Below, piece by piece: positions 11,364 to 24,604 of a DNA stretch of 64,000 bases. The stretch covers positions 1 through 64,000 of the forward strand of contig JADDIW010000130.1 in NCBI GenBank assembly GCA_018136815.1. Reading direction: 5' to 3'. The stretch's first letter is position 1. Every line of letters begins with the position of its first letter. The notes beneath the pieces are model-generated. The model was not told the origin of the DNA and searched no databases. It saw only the letters and a program-made list of their open reading frames with translations. Both the position numbers and the translations under genes were made by a program. Origin of the DNA: Isochrysis galbana (lineage: Eukaryota > Haptophyta > Isochrysidales > Isochrysidaceae).

Positions 11364-12302
11364 ATGGAGCGCGCGCCGACCGCTCCCACCTCCCAGCCCC
11401 CCGCCGTCACGACGCCCCAACGGGGCCGCCCCAAACCGCCGGAGCCCAAGCGCCCACAGGCCGCCGCGCCGCCTGACAACGACGTCGACATGACGGCACC
11501 ACCCTCGCCTCCCAAGATGCCACAGAACCAGGGAACAGGCAGAGTCCTGTTCCCTGGTGACAACCAGACCCAGGGCAATGCCCTGCCACCCAACCCCTCC
11601 GCTCCTCCACCAACTCAAGGACTCCCCATGGGAGGTGGCAGCTCTGCTGCCACCCCCATGGCGGCCACTCCTACCATCAGTGCACCCCTCGGGGGCGGGC
11701 ACTTAACACAACAATCCATTTTGGGGGCCTTTGCGCCCTCAAACCAACAACCAACTCAAGCAGCCAGGACATACGCGCAAGCTGCGCATGGACACAAAGG
11801 GAAGGATCCAGCCCAGCAAGCCCAGCAGCCACAAGCCCAACAACCACAGCAGCCATCGCGCAAGCGGGCGGATCCTCAATCGGATCCAAAGCCGACTCTC
11901 CACAACACCACCCCTTTTGCTTCTCCTCCACCTGATGAGGAAGAGGAGCCCGCAGACACGCCTTTTTTCATCCAGCTAGCTCAGCTAGCTGATGACAAAA
12001 AGGACATCAAGAGCGAGGATGTCGCCACCTTCATGAAATTCCTCCTCTCCAGGCTGGAAGGCCTAGACGCAACTCCAGATGGCATGGACAAGGGCCGCAA
12101 AGGCCCTTGGATCTTCTACGTCGATGAAGACGCACACGATCAATTCAAGGCCGCATACGGAGACAAAGTTAACACAGCTGTTGCGGGTAGGGGGGGGTCG
12201 TTCATACCCCCATGCATCTTTCCCGCCATTAGATCTCCTCGCGTGACTCCCTCTCCGTCGTCTAGTACCGCGTCACGCTCGCCTTTCGTCCGCTCCCGAT
12301 AG
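11364..12302 (+). CDS. LINE ORF1 (gag-like), C-terminally altered
   Basis: The ATG at 11364 directly follows the conserved leader. The product is rich in Pro, Gln and Ala with a basic cluster (SRKRADP), then an acidic stretch and a folded-looking part (FFIQLAQLADDKKDIKSEDV). It departs from LINE copy 1 after about 12185, at CTGTTGCGGGTAGGGGG, a junction sequence also present at 52423. The last 40 residues are therefore probably foreign. Confidence 0.6.
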   Translation: MERAPTAPTSQPPAVTTPQRGRPKPPEPKRPQAAAPPDNDVDMTAPPSPPKMPQNQGTGRVLFPGDNQTQGNALPPNPSAPPPTQGLPMGGGSSAATPMAATPTISAPLGGGHLTQQSILGAFAPSNQQPTQAARTYAQAAHGHKGKDPAQQAQQPQAQQPQQPSRKRADPQSDPKPTLHNTTPFASPPPDEEEEPADTPFFIQLAQLADDKKDIKSEDVATFMKFLLSRLEGLDATPDGMDKGRKGPWIFYVDEDAHDQFKAAYGDKVNTAVAGRGGSFIPPCIFPAIRSPRVTPSPSSSTASRSPFVRSR

Positions 12303-13005
12303 GATCGTCCCCTCGCGTCCCTCTCTCCCCGTTTCCCGCCTCGTCTCTCCTTTCCTCTCTCCCCGTTCCCCCTGAGTGTTTCCGCCCGCCGTCATCTCTC
12401 TTCTTTCCCGTGTGTTCTCTCTTTCCCCCCGCGTGCCTTCTCTTGGGTCGGTATCTCTTCTGACGCCCAGCGCTATCGCTCGAGCGCTCCTGTGGTCTCC
12501 TGCCCTCTGTGCCCTCCGTCCTCGTTCCCGCCTCACGTGATCACATGCCAGTCGAGGACTCCCGTTCATCCTCAGCCCCTTCGATGCGTGCTCCCCATGT
12601 GTCCGGTAGCCCGCGCCCCATGCCTCCGAATTGTACCTCACATGTTACATGCATCAACTCTCCTGCCTCTACATGCAACACAGCCACAGCTCCACTCCAT
12701 CTCACACATGGTAGCGGAGGCGTGCCGATCACGCCTTCTCACTTACGCCCGCTCCTCTTCGCTCCCCACGCCACAGCCGCTCTCGATCCTGCCGCCTCCT
12801 GTCCGCCACCAAACGAAAAAACTCGCTCTCGTCGTCGACTCCTCAGTTAGCCATCCATGGAGCCCCCGGAGGCTGCAAAGGATACGACAAGCCGTGGGCT
12901 ATCTCATTTCTCCGTAAAAACCAAGTTAGCTTTCGCCAATGCACGTGCGAACAAGATAAGGCGAAGGCAGAACAACGAAAGCGCCAAAGGGACGCAAGTA
13001 ACGCC
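12303..13005 (+). other. Pyrimidine-rich segment inside LINE copy 2
   Basis: C/T-rich DNA (12300-12850) without convincing coding potential lies between ORF1 and the Cys-rich ORF. It probably replaces the missing ORF1 C-terminus. Confidence 0.4.
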
Positions 13006-13263
13006 ATGGACTACAGGGCCCTCATGGGCCTTGGAGCGGCGGCGCCATGCCGCCGATTCATGGCGGGCGAATGCAAAAACAACCGCATGAAAGGACGTCA
13101 AATCGTCCAATGCTCCTCCAGTCACGACATCCCCGGATGTTGGGTAAAGGATCCCACCACGGGCAAACAAACTTGTATGGTCAAATGCAATCTTAAACCT
13201 AATAAGGCTTATCCAGGGTACTGCGTGAACGGAGTTAGTTGCCTTTACCGTCATGGTGAATAG
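13006..13263 (+). CDS. LINE small Cys-rich ORF (possible CCCH zinc fingers)
   Basis: An 85-residue frame with two Cys/His clusters (CRRFMAGECKN...CSSSHD and CMVKC...CVNGVSCLYRH), spaced like CCCH zinc fingers. It overlaps the endonuclease frame by a few bases, so it may be the 3' end of ORF1 or the start of ORF2. Confidence 0.45.
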   Translation: MDYRALMGLGAAAPCRRFMAGECKNNRMKGRQIVQCSSSHDIPGCWVKDPTTGKQTCMVKCNLKPNKAYPGYCVNGVSCLYRHGE

Positions 13264-14002
13264 TAGTGACTTAAAGATTGCGACATACAATTTGAACGGA
13301 GCGAAACATAAATTAACGTCGACTCTAGCGCAAGCGAGACTAGGAGGGATCCATGTTCTGTACGCGCAAGAACTACACCATTACAGCGATGGGTGGCACC
13401 TAAGGGTGCGAGGTTTGGCCAGGTCCCTTGGCTGGGACTAGTTTCAATCCCCCGCGTCTAGGGGCGACCCTGGGAGCGGAGTGGCGGTAGCCATTAGAAG
13501 AGACAGAAGCGACGTAGTAGTAGAATCTTGGTCGGTAGTTATCCCGGGAAGGCTGGTAGTAGTAAAGGCTAAGATCGGACATGAGACAATATCTTTCGCC
13601 TCAGTGTATCTAAATGCTCGACCTAATACGCGTAAAGAAGACATCAAAGTCCTTCATGAGACATCGGAAATACTTTCTCACACCATTATAGCGGGCGATT
13701 TCAATTGCGTGGAGAACATACATAGAGACACCCGGCCCATCGCGGGGGCGACCCCTTATGCAAATACGGGAGGCAGAGCCCTCACGAGGGCGCTTGCCTC
13801 GCATGGGCTCACTGACGTCCAACTGCTGGTTAATCCGGGCTTAAAAGAACAATACACGAGGTGCGGGCACCAGACCCACACGAGAATAGATCGAGTATAC
13901 GCCGCAGAATACTACTCCACGTGGAGATGGCATAAGGCATACATAGATCTTAAACTTTTCACGGGCCTAGCGGCGTCGGACCACCACCCACATAGACCAT
14001 AA
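13253..14002 (+). pseudogene. LINE endonuclease (EEP family) with premature stop
   Basis: The frame reads KIATYNLNG ... YAQE ... SVYLNA ... AGDFNCV ... IDRVYA ... SDHHP: the ordered motifs of the exonuclease-endonuclease-phosphatase domain of non-LTR elements. An in-frame TAG at 13439-13441 breaks it once. After SDHHP the frame shifts; another frame resumes (RRRGDYHKVQLN) towards the next ORF. Confidence 0.75.
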
Positions 14003-14051
14003 CTTTTATCTGCGCCGAAGAGGCGACTACCACAAAGTCCAGCTCAATGTC

Positions 14052-14930
14052 ATGGGAGAGCCCCACATCCACGAGCGGATTAGCCCGCAACTACTGCCAG
14101 ACGAACTATACACCCCGCTGAAGTGGGGACGTGCGTACGACGGCCCGGCGGAAACGGCGTACCCGTTACCTCAAGAATACATGCTAAACGGCACACGTAC
14201 AACACTAGAGGATGTAAGTGTCAGGGACTTGACTAAAGCGTTCCTCGCTTTGAGGAAAACCAAAACACAAAAATCCACACTAAGATGGGAAAAAAGGTTA
14301 CCGGTCCTCTCGGGAAAGTGGAAACAAATATCGCAATTATACAAATATAACTTTTTGACGCCTAGAGACTCTTATTTGCATTTCAAACATGTCCTACATA
14401 GGAGGTTAGCTACAGCGAACCGCTTTGCTGACGATCCAACATGCCGCTTTTGCGGCATAGCCCCTGAAAGCTCCACCCACCTGGCCTCATGTATCGCGAC
14501 GGAGCCCATCTTTGAATTCATAGAAGGACTTCTGGGGATTAGCCTTAGGCCGGGATCCGAAACAGCCCAACGACTTTTCTGTTATCAAGTGGACAGACCG
14601 CACCCCTCCTCGGGATACTTAGGCATCCTGGCGTGGAGGTACATCCTAACTGACTTTTATAACATCCAATATGGCAACGCGGACGGCAGGTCCGTTAGGT
14701 CGATCTTAAGAGCGATCCTTGCGAGATACCACCTATTAGTAACGGCGAAAGTCGGGTTCTTTCAGAGGCTGAAAAAACAACGAGAGAATATGGGGCTACA
14801 CGCCCCGAGTAACAAACACATTAAGAAATTGATAAGTCCGCTCTACACGGTGGACAAGGAGTTCAACCTAGGAACATCGGAAGACCTCCTGCAGGCGGCG
14901 AGAGGTCTAGACATCCGTAACATCACCTAA
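14052..14930 (+). pseudogene. LINE ORF2 C-terminal zinc-binding region, RT core deleted
   Basis: The 292-residue frame contains CRFCGIAPESSTHLASC, the Cys-Cys-His-Cys element typical downstream of the reverse transcriptase in LINE ORF2 proteins. No RT motif (such as YADD) occurs between it and the endonuclease, so several hundred codons are lost. Confidence 0.65.
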
Positions 14931-15232
14931 GGCACTTAATACCGCGTCTTAGAAGACACCGCGGAGGATATCAATGATGATCCCACGATATACAATGGAA
15001 GGCAACCCGAATTAACACTAGCATAAAGGACGAATCACAGTCTCCAGCCCCCTTCTCTCCAACTCCCGGCCGAAGCAGCGCGCGCGGCCTCCCCGGAACC
15101 AGCTTCTCCGATAAAGAGGGAACTGGGAAAGGGGGAGGGGGTTGTCAGGGGTTAAGGTTGGGTAGTAGGGAGGTACACTAGCACACTGCCTCACGCCGCA
15201 CGCGTAGCGGGGAATTTTAAGAAGATTTTTTT
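14931..15232 (+). other. LINE copy 2 3' untranslated region
   Basis: Non-coding 3' part of the element. It ends in TTAAGAAGATTTTTT, a motif that recurs at about 24053-24070, where it may mark another LINE end. Confidence 0.5.
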
Positions 15233-15250
15233 TTTACGGCAACCAACCCT

Positions 15251-16107
15251 TCTTTGAACATCAACCAAAAATCGTACGCTGAGGCGCTGAGGCGGCCGGC
15301 CCCAAGGGGAAGCGCCCACAGGAAGCACAGAGGGCTCCTCAATCCACCCAACAACCCCAGCCGCCCTCGCGCAAGAGGGCCGACCCACAGTTGGAGACCA
15401 AGCCGACTCAGACCACCAACACTCAATTCGCCTCCCCCCCTCATGATGATGAGGAAGAGCCGGATGGCACCCCTTTCTTCATCCAGCTAGCTCAGCTAGC
15501 CGATGACAAGAAGGACATCAAAAGCGAGGATGTTGCCACCTACATGAAATATCTTCTCTCCAAGCTAGAAGGCCTGGATGCCACTCCAGACGGGATGGAC
15601 AAAGGACGCAAAGGTCCTTCCTTGGGATCTTTTATGTCGATGAGGACGCACACGACCCATTCAAAGCCGCCTATGGAGACAAACTCCAAGCAACCCTCTC
15701 GGGCGTACCACATGAATTTGCAATTACCTACGGCGCCTTAGCCGACTCTGCTCCTCGAAAGTCTAGCGCCATCCGTTCCTCTTTCAAAGAGGTGGCAACT
15801 TACATCGTGTTTCGCATTTTTGATCCGGTGAAAGCCTACAAGACGAAAACTCGACACCTAGCGAGCACGCTGGAGCGTGAAGGTTTCCAGCACGTACTAA
15901 CTAAGGGGCAATCAACAACGAGCCAAAACCACGATTGAAGGAATCACGAAAGTCGAGTCGGGCAAACGCCCGATTTGGCACTTTTACGTCTTCTACGGAC
16001 ACGTCCGCCTTGGGGCACCGCTTCCCGCGCAATTTCCTTGTGACTCTCGACGACGGAGAGAGTTTCAATCTGGACTGGCAGGCCATCTTCCATGGTTGGG
16101 AGATGGA
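15251..16107 (+). pseudogene. LINE copy 1, ORF1 3' half
   Basis: This resumes copy 1 after the nested LINE. It encodes SRKRADP..., FFIQLAQLADDKKDIKSEDV, LEGLDATPDGMDKGRKG and, after a frameshift near 15620 (CCTT duplication), YVDEDAHD and further ORF1 sequence not preserved in copy 2. It runs into gypsy-related sequence near 16108. Confidence 0.65.
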
Positions 16108-16800
16108 TGGCGGGCAGTGGCGAGGGCGAGCGCGAAGACGGAGCGGACATAGCGGATAGCGAGGGTGAGTGGGTGAGTGAGTGGATTTGGTTGGTGTTGT
16201 AAGATTGCTGGTTACGACTGAGCGAGAGCGAGAGCGAAAACGAGGGAGCGAGGAGCGACTGGGACGAGGGACGAGGGCGACAGAGGCCGACAGGGTACCA
16301 ACCCGATGAGTCCGACAACAATCCGAGACACGCACACCTGACTTTCACCCAACATTCCTCCACACTAACGTATCTTTCTCCACTTGGGCGGGGAAAACAC
16401 AGAAGGAAGGAAACAAGGAAGAGAAAGCCGACAAGAGAGCGATGATGCGACGGAAGAGCCGACGGCGAACGGCGGTTACCGCGAACGAACAGATAGAAAG
16501 TAAGGAGGGAATCTACGAGCGTAAACCGGAAGGGGAGAGAGGGTAGGCTTCGCGCGGGGGAAAGGTCCGCAACGACGAACACCTACGACGAGAGCGAGAA
16601 CGAGCGCGGGGGAACGACAGCAAGGAGGGACCAAAGGCAGAGCAAGGCCCAAGGTGCAAAGGAGCGAAACAGGAGCGAGACAGGCCACAAAGGGGCGCAA
16701 CGGCAAGGAGCGAGGGGCGAGTTACGAGTGCAGAGTTCTACAAGTTACGAGTAAAACCCCGCGGCAACAAGAACGACTGGGCTCGAAGACGCCTAAGGTC
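16108..16800 (-). mobile_element. LTR-retrotransposon leader and gag start
   Basis: On the minus strand the peptide MSAPSSRSPSPLP starts at about 16152; the same start occurs at 58340 (minus) and 59601 (plus). The upstream leader is rich in CTCGTTCTCG-type repeats like the other copies. The gag frame is cut after about 13 codons by LINE sequence. Confidence 0.45.
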
Positions 16801-16940
16801 GGAAGTCGATCGCGGATGCGACAGGTCGCTTCGGCGACAGTGGCGTGTCCATGAACGCTTCGTCCATGGCGGCGAGGGCGGCGGCAGCGAGGGCGGGAGG
16901 CGGCGCGCGCTCCATGACCCTATCAGTTTACTGATAGTTG
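16800..16940 (-). mobile_element. Head of stem-loop/MER element
   Basis: The minus-strand ATG at 16915 opens a frame that starts MERAPPPALAAAALAAMDE and continues MDTPLSPKRP, as at 32526 and 52036. A perfect 8 bp stem, 2 nt loop hairpin (16920-16937) sits four bases before the ATG. Confidence 0.65.
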
Positions 16941-16941
16941 T

Positions 16942-17245
16942 AGTGCGATGTGCCTAAGGGGGAGATACGAAGAGGTCGTAAATTAAACCTGATTGCCCCC
17001 AGAAGCAGATAAAGAACCGCTGTAAAGATAGCAAATTAAACCTATTTGCGAGGCGCCTGGGAGGAAGGAAGGTGGGGAAACTTCCCTTCTCTTTCGAGAG
17101 AAAGAGAGAGGGCGCTCCACAACCCACGATCCCATGCATCCAAGCGAAGCTTTTGACCGAGAACGAGAACGAGAGAATTATAACGATAAATACCGAACGA
17201 CGAAGAGAAGCCTAACGAGTGTCGATTCGCGAATGCGACACGTCC
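16942..17245 (+). repeat. 300 bp dispersed repeat (copy 1)
   Basis: Closely similar to 59231-59537: same blocks CAAATTAAACCTGATTGCCC, TATTTGCGAGGCGCC and GAGAATTATAACGATAAATA, ending GCGAATGCGACAC. At the second site it is followed by the gag start, so it is probably LTR or 5' leader of the gypsy family. Confidence 0.6.
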
Positions 17246-21309
<4,064 letters not shown>

Positions 21310-21665
21310 GGGGAATTTCGCTGCTTACATCATGGCCTGCCAGCGCCTGTTGCAGCCAATTCCAGCGCGCCGGCGGTCAAGTGAGGCGCGTCGGCGTGGG
21401 TTCGAGCACATCTTGCCAAGTGGCATTCGCTCTAGGACGCAGCCAGCGGCGTGGTCATGTCATGTGTGCAACGATCAATGAGAGCGAACGGTAAAGAAAA
21501 TCCTAGCAAACTAGCCGCTGCTAAAATCTGCTTTTAAAAGCTCACACCTGGCTCTGTGTTTGTGACTCTCTCTATCGTGCTACCACGCCCCTTCTCCCTC
21601 TGACTACCCCCTCCTACTTGCTAGCCTTTCCCTTTCCGTTATATTCAGCGCGTTCACAGGCTGCA
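21310..21665 (+). other. Prp40 3' region
   Basis: Downstream of the stop; no further gene seen. It presumably contains the 3' UTR. Confidence 0.4.
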
Positions 21666-21912
21666 ACCAGAGCTTCGCAGACGACGAGCTCGTGCACGCT
21701 CAAACGGAAATAGACATGGTGGCGGATGCTAGGAAAGTCCAGATGGCGGCGATCCCCGGAGCAACCCGGCCGGGCACCATAGCTGACCCTAATCGTAAGG
21801 AAGTCGACAAACGACGAACGTTCTCACCGGCCCCGACTCCCGTCTCTAGCGGAACATATAATAAGGACGGAAGAGCTTGTTACGAAACATTTTTTATGAA
21901 GATCCACACCTA
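21666..21912 (+). pseudogene. Retroelement-like coding fragment (second copy)
   Basis: Reads HAQTEIDMVADARKVQMAAIP and on to RTFSP, homologous in protein to 9690-9866, then continues about 25 codons (SSGTYNKDGRACYETFF). Confidence 0.5.
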
Positions 21913-22139
21913 AGCACGCCAACGGAGACATCCCGGCGATGTATGCCGGGGTAAGGTGGGACGACCCACAGCAACCAGTTCTGAAACAAGGCTAGGGATT
22001 GGCTGGAGCAGTTATCCAGATAACTTGGTGAACTGCCACTAACTGCCCTTGTGAGGCGGCGCAAGCAATTATCTAACTGCCCCGTGATGCGCCCGTCGAG
22101 CAAGTAACTCAGTTAATTTCCGTCCGTGGAGGCGAGCGG

Positions 22140-22335
22140 GTGAGCGGGTGGCTTTTCACTGTGCGGCTCGCCTACCGCGGCTTCGACGTGCGCCGCCGTG
22201 TCCAAGGCCGCATCCCGTCCACCGCCGTCGTGGTGGACCTCTGCTGCGGCACCGGCTTCTCGGTGACGCCCCACACGCGCTCGGTCGGCGTCGACCTCAG
22301 CGTGCCCATGCTCACCGTCGCGCGCGCAAGGAGAG
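22140..22335 (+). pseudogene. Methyltransferase-like fragment
   Basis: The frame contains VVVDLCCGTGFSV and, 10 residues on, SVGVDLSVPMLTVARA: motifs I and II of a class I SAM-dependent methyltransferase. No continuation or start could be identified, and the frame runs into GA repeats and dispersed repeats. It may be one exon of a gene or a relic. Confidence 0.4.
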
Positions 22336-22429
22336 AGAGAGAGATACCAGCCGTTTTCTCGTCATATATCCATGGGGGGTTCCGCCCGTCCTCCGCGCCC
22401 AGAGTTCCCCCGCGAAAAGAGTGAACGCA

Positions 22430-22790
22430 CGGCGTGCACCTTCCTGGAAGTTGCTATGCGCACGCACGGCGCCCCCGCGGGGGGGGCGCCGGTGCACATC
22501 GCGCCGTGCCCACGCACGGCGTGCACATGTGAGGCGCTGTGTAACGAAACATCTCTTATATGGCCAGTTTACGTAGTTGTGGGCCGCAGGGGCTATGGAA
22601 CGGGTTGACATGCGCACGCACGGCGTATCCGCGGGGGGACCGATGCACATCGCGCCGTGCCCACGCACGGCGTGTACATTGTGATTGCAAGTCATCATAG
22701 GTACTGCAATGAAACATCTACGTAGTTGTGGGCCGCAGGGGTGCACATCGCGCCGTGCCCATGCAGCACGTGTGATTGGCAGGAGGAAGG
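22430..22790. repeat. Imperfect tandem repeats with GCACATCGCGCCGTGCCCA
   Basis: The motif GCACATCGCGCCGTGCCCA occurs at about 22494, 22644 and 22743. ACGTAGTTGTGGGCCGCAGG occurs at about 22570 and 22718, giving a repeat of roughly 150 bp. Confidence 0.7.
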
Positions 22791-22839
22791 GCAGGAAGCG
22801 CCCAATTTTTTTGTGGAAGAAACGTTAGAGGCGAGCACC

Positions 22840-23118
22840 ATGCCGATCTACCGTATCAGGAGCAAAAATGAATACGACGTTATTGGGCTTAAAAAGGCGA
22901 TACAAATATTTCTTCTTGTGTCTTTGGTTATCATCTTATTATCATTCGCCTTGACCGTGGTATTCTCGCAGCATTCAGAGTTGGACTTCGCCATAAAGAC
23001 TGGAATCGGGCTGTCAGTGGGCGTCGCACTGACCTTTCTTGTCTTCTTTACGTTGTGGAAAACGAAAATATGGCGTTTTAGCCTACCGAAGGGTAAGGTC
23101 CTCAGCTCAAAAGGGTAA
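22840..23118 (+). CDS. Small two-helix membrane protein (hypothetical)
   Basis: 92 residues from the first ATG in frame. Two hydrophobic segments (about residues 23-43, IFLLVSLVIILLSFALTVVF, and about 55-75, around SVGVALTFLVFFTLW) are linked by a short polar loop, with basic ends. The coding DNA is markedly less GC-rich than the neighbouring genes. No family recognised. It could be a foreign or mobile-element gene. Confidence 0.4.
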   Translation: MPIYRIRSKNEYDVIGLKKAIQIFLLVSLVIILLSFALTVVFSQHSELDFAIKTGIGLSVGVALTFLVFFTLWKTKIWRFSLPKGKVLSSKG

Positions 23119-24134
23119 GAATAAAACCCGTAACGAAAACACGGCGTGCACCGATGTGATTAGCGAAGAAGCTTTGACGGCGTCTCTCTCTTATAATTTT
23201 AACAAGATCTAATGTTAAACAACTACAATACAACTGTGGACATTTGATCGCTCAATTCGACTGATGTCCCACTATTGACGGAACGACACCTAAGGAGCAA
23301 CCAAGGCCTAGATTTTAGTTAGGTTTAGTGGACGCGGTGGCATGCGCATGTGTGGCGATGCGCGCGGGGATGCGGTGCAATAGACGCGAAGGCGAGAGAT
23401 ATCTATGGATATTTCATGAGATATTTGGGCTGAACTTTGAGATATATCGGAGATATCCCCCATGGATATTTGGGCGAAAAATCGTGGATATTTTGGCCTA
23501 CCCCTACCGAGCAGGCCGGCGCGCCGGCGAGCTCGTCCTCTCTCTCTCCTCTCTCTCTCTCTCTTCTTCTTCTTCTTCTTCTGCTCTTTCTCTGCTCTCT
23601 TGCTTTTTATTCTATTGCACGTGGGGTGCAGGGTATATGTTTTTGCCAGAGATGCGCGCGAGAGGAGACAGACATACAGAGGGAGGGAGAGGAGAGAGAG
23701 AAGAGCAAAGTGTCGAAGCGGGAAAATCTACTGGTTTTTTTGCCTCAATAACGGAATTTACCAGTGGCTACCGGTGTCTTGGTTTTCGCGGGCGCGCCAA
23801 CGCAGAGACCCGCCCAAATATGTGCGCGCGAGCGCCTCGGACCAGCCCGAATATGTATAAATATGTGTAAATATGTATTTCCGGGCCGACATGCCCTAAT
23901 TTCAAGTTGATATTTCAAGAAATATCTGCCAGGCCCTAACCACCGGCCGCACGGGTCCTGCAGGTGCCCTCCACATCCACCAGGCCTCATGGTAGCTGGA
24001 GGAGGCAGACAGCCGCTCGCGCGCGCGCCACCCCCATTCCCTAACCCGCCACCTTAAGAAGATTTTCTTTTTTTAAGGATATAGGCCCTTCCATACGTAT
24101 TATACACAATTTTCATTTTCATCGGCTGCGGCGC
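23119..24134. other. Intergenic with GATATTT-rich repeats and TC microsatellite
   Basis: GATATTT/ATATCC words recur at 23395-23490 and 23905-23930; a (TC)n/(TTC)n tract spans about 23535-23600. The LINE-like terminal motif TTAAGAAGATTTT is at 24053. No gene recognised. Confidence 0.5.
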
Positions 24135-24360
24135 GTATTCAACGACTAGGCTGAGAAACCTCATTTTGCCCATTTGCTAAGCATTCGGTATGAGCACCCA
24201 GCTTCGAGAAGCAGAACAACGGCTGGATACAAATATTGTGACGGTTGGCGGTTGGGCCCTGCCGCCGGGGCGGGGGGAGTCGTCCCAGGAACAGTCGTGC
24301 AACGAACGGTTTGGCGTTAGATAACCGTGGCGGAGTGAGAAGGCGGTCGATCGACTGTTG

Positions 24361-24512
24361 GCTCGACTCTTCGACGAGTGTAGGAAGCCTATTCTTAGTC
24401 TATGGGACACGGCGAGAAGAAACTCTCCACGAGTACTCCTACAGTCTTCGCTCGACTCTTTCTCTTTGTAAGAGTGTGAGAGGAGGCTATTCTTAGGCGG
24501 TGGGACACGGAG
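24361..24512 (+). promoter_or_regulatory. Direct repeats upstream of locus B (copy at 8558-8710 for locus A)
   Basis: Two diverged copies of a block (GCTCGACTCTT ... GGCTATTCTTAG / GGGACACGG) lie at about 24361-24418 and 24451-24512, 100-240 bp before the ATG. The same pair is present, inverted, upstream of locus A, but not upstream of locus C. They may be promoter or 5' UTR elements; this is inference from position only. Confidence 0.35.
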
Positions 24513-24604
24513 ATCACGATCTCCGACGTCCGCAGCCGCGTGAAACGGATTTTGGAAGCGAATGGAATCCTCCGCCGGCCCTCTCGTGGCCACCCTCCCC
24601 ACCG

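Larger units (their letters stand above)
11341..15232 (+). mobile_element. LINE copy 2, internally deleted, with 18 bp target duplication
   Basis: TTTACGGCAACCAACCCT occurs at 11323-11340 and again at 15233-15250, bracketing the insert. Inside, in order: a leader, ORF1 (11364), a Cys-rich ORF (13006), an apurinic-type endonuclease (13253-14002) and a C-terminal CCHC-type zinc segment (14052-14930). The reverse transcriptase core that should lie between the last two is missing. The 3' end is AT-rich with a T-run (15226-15235). Confidence 0.8.
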
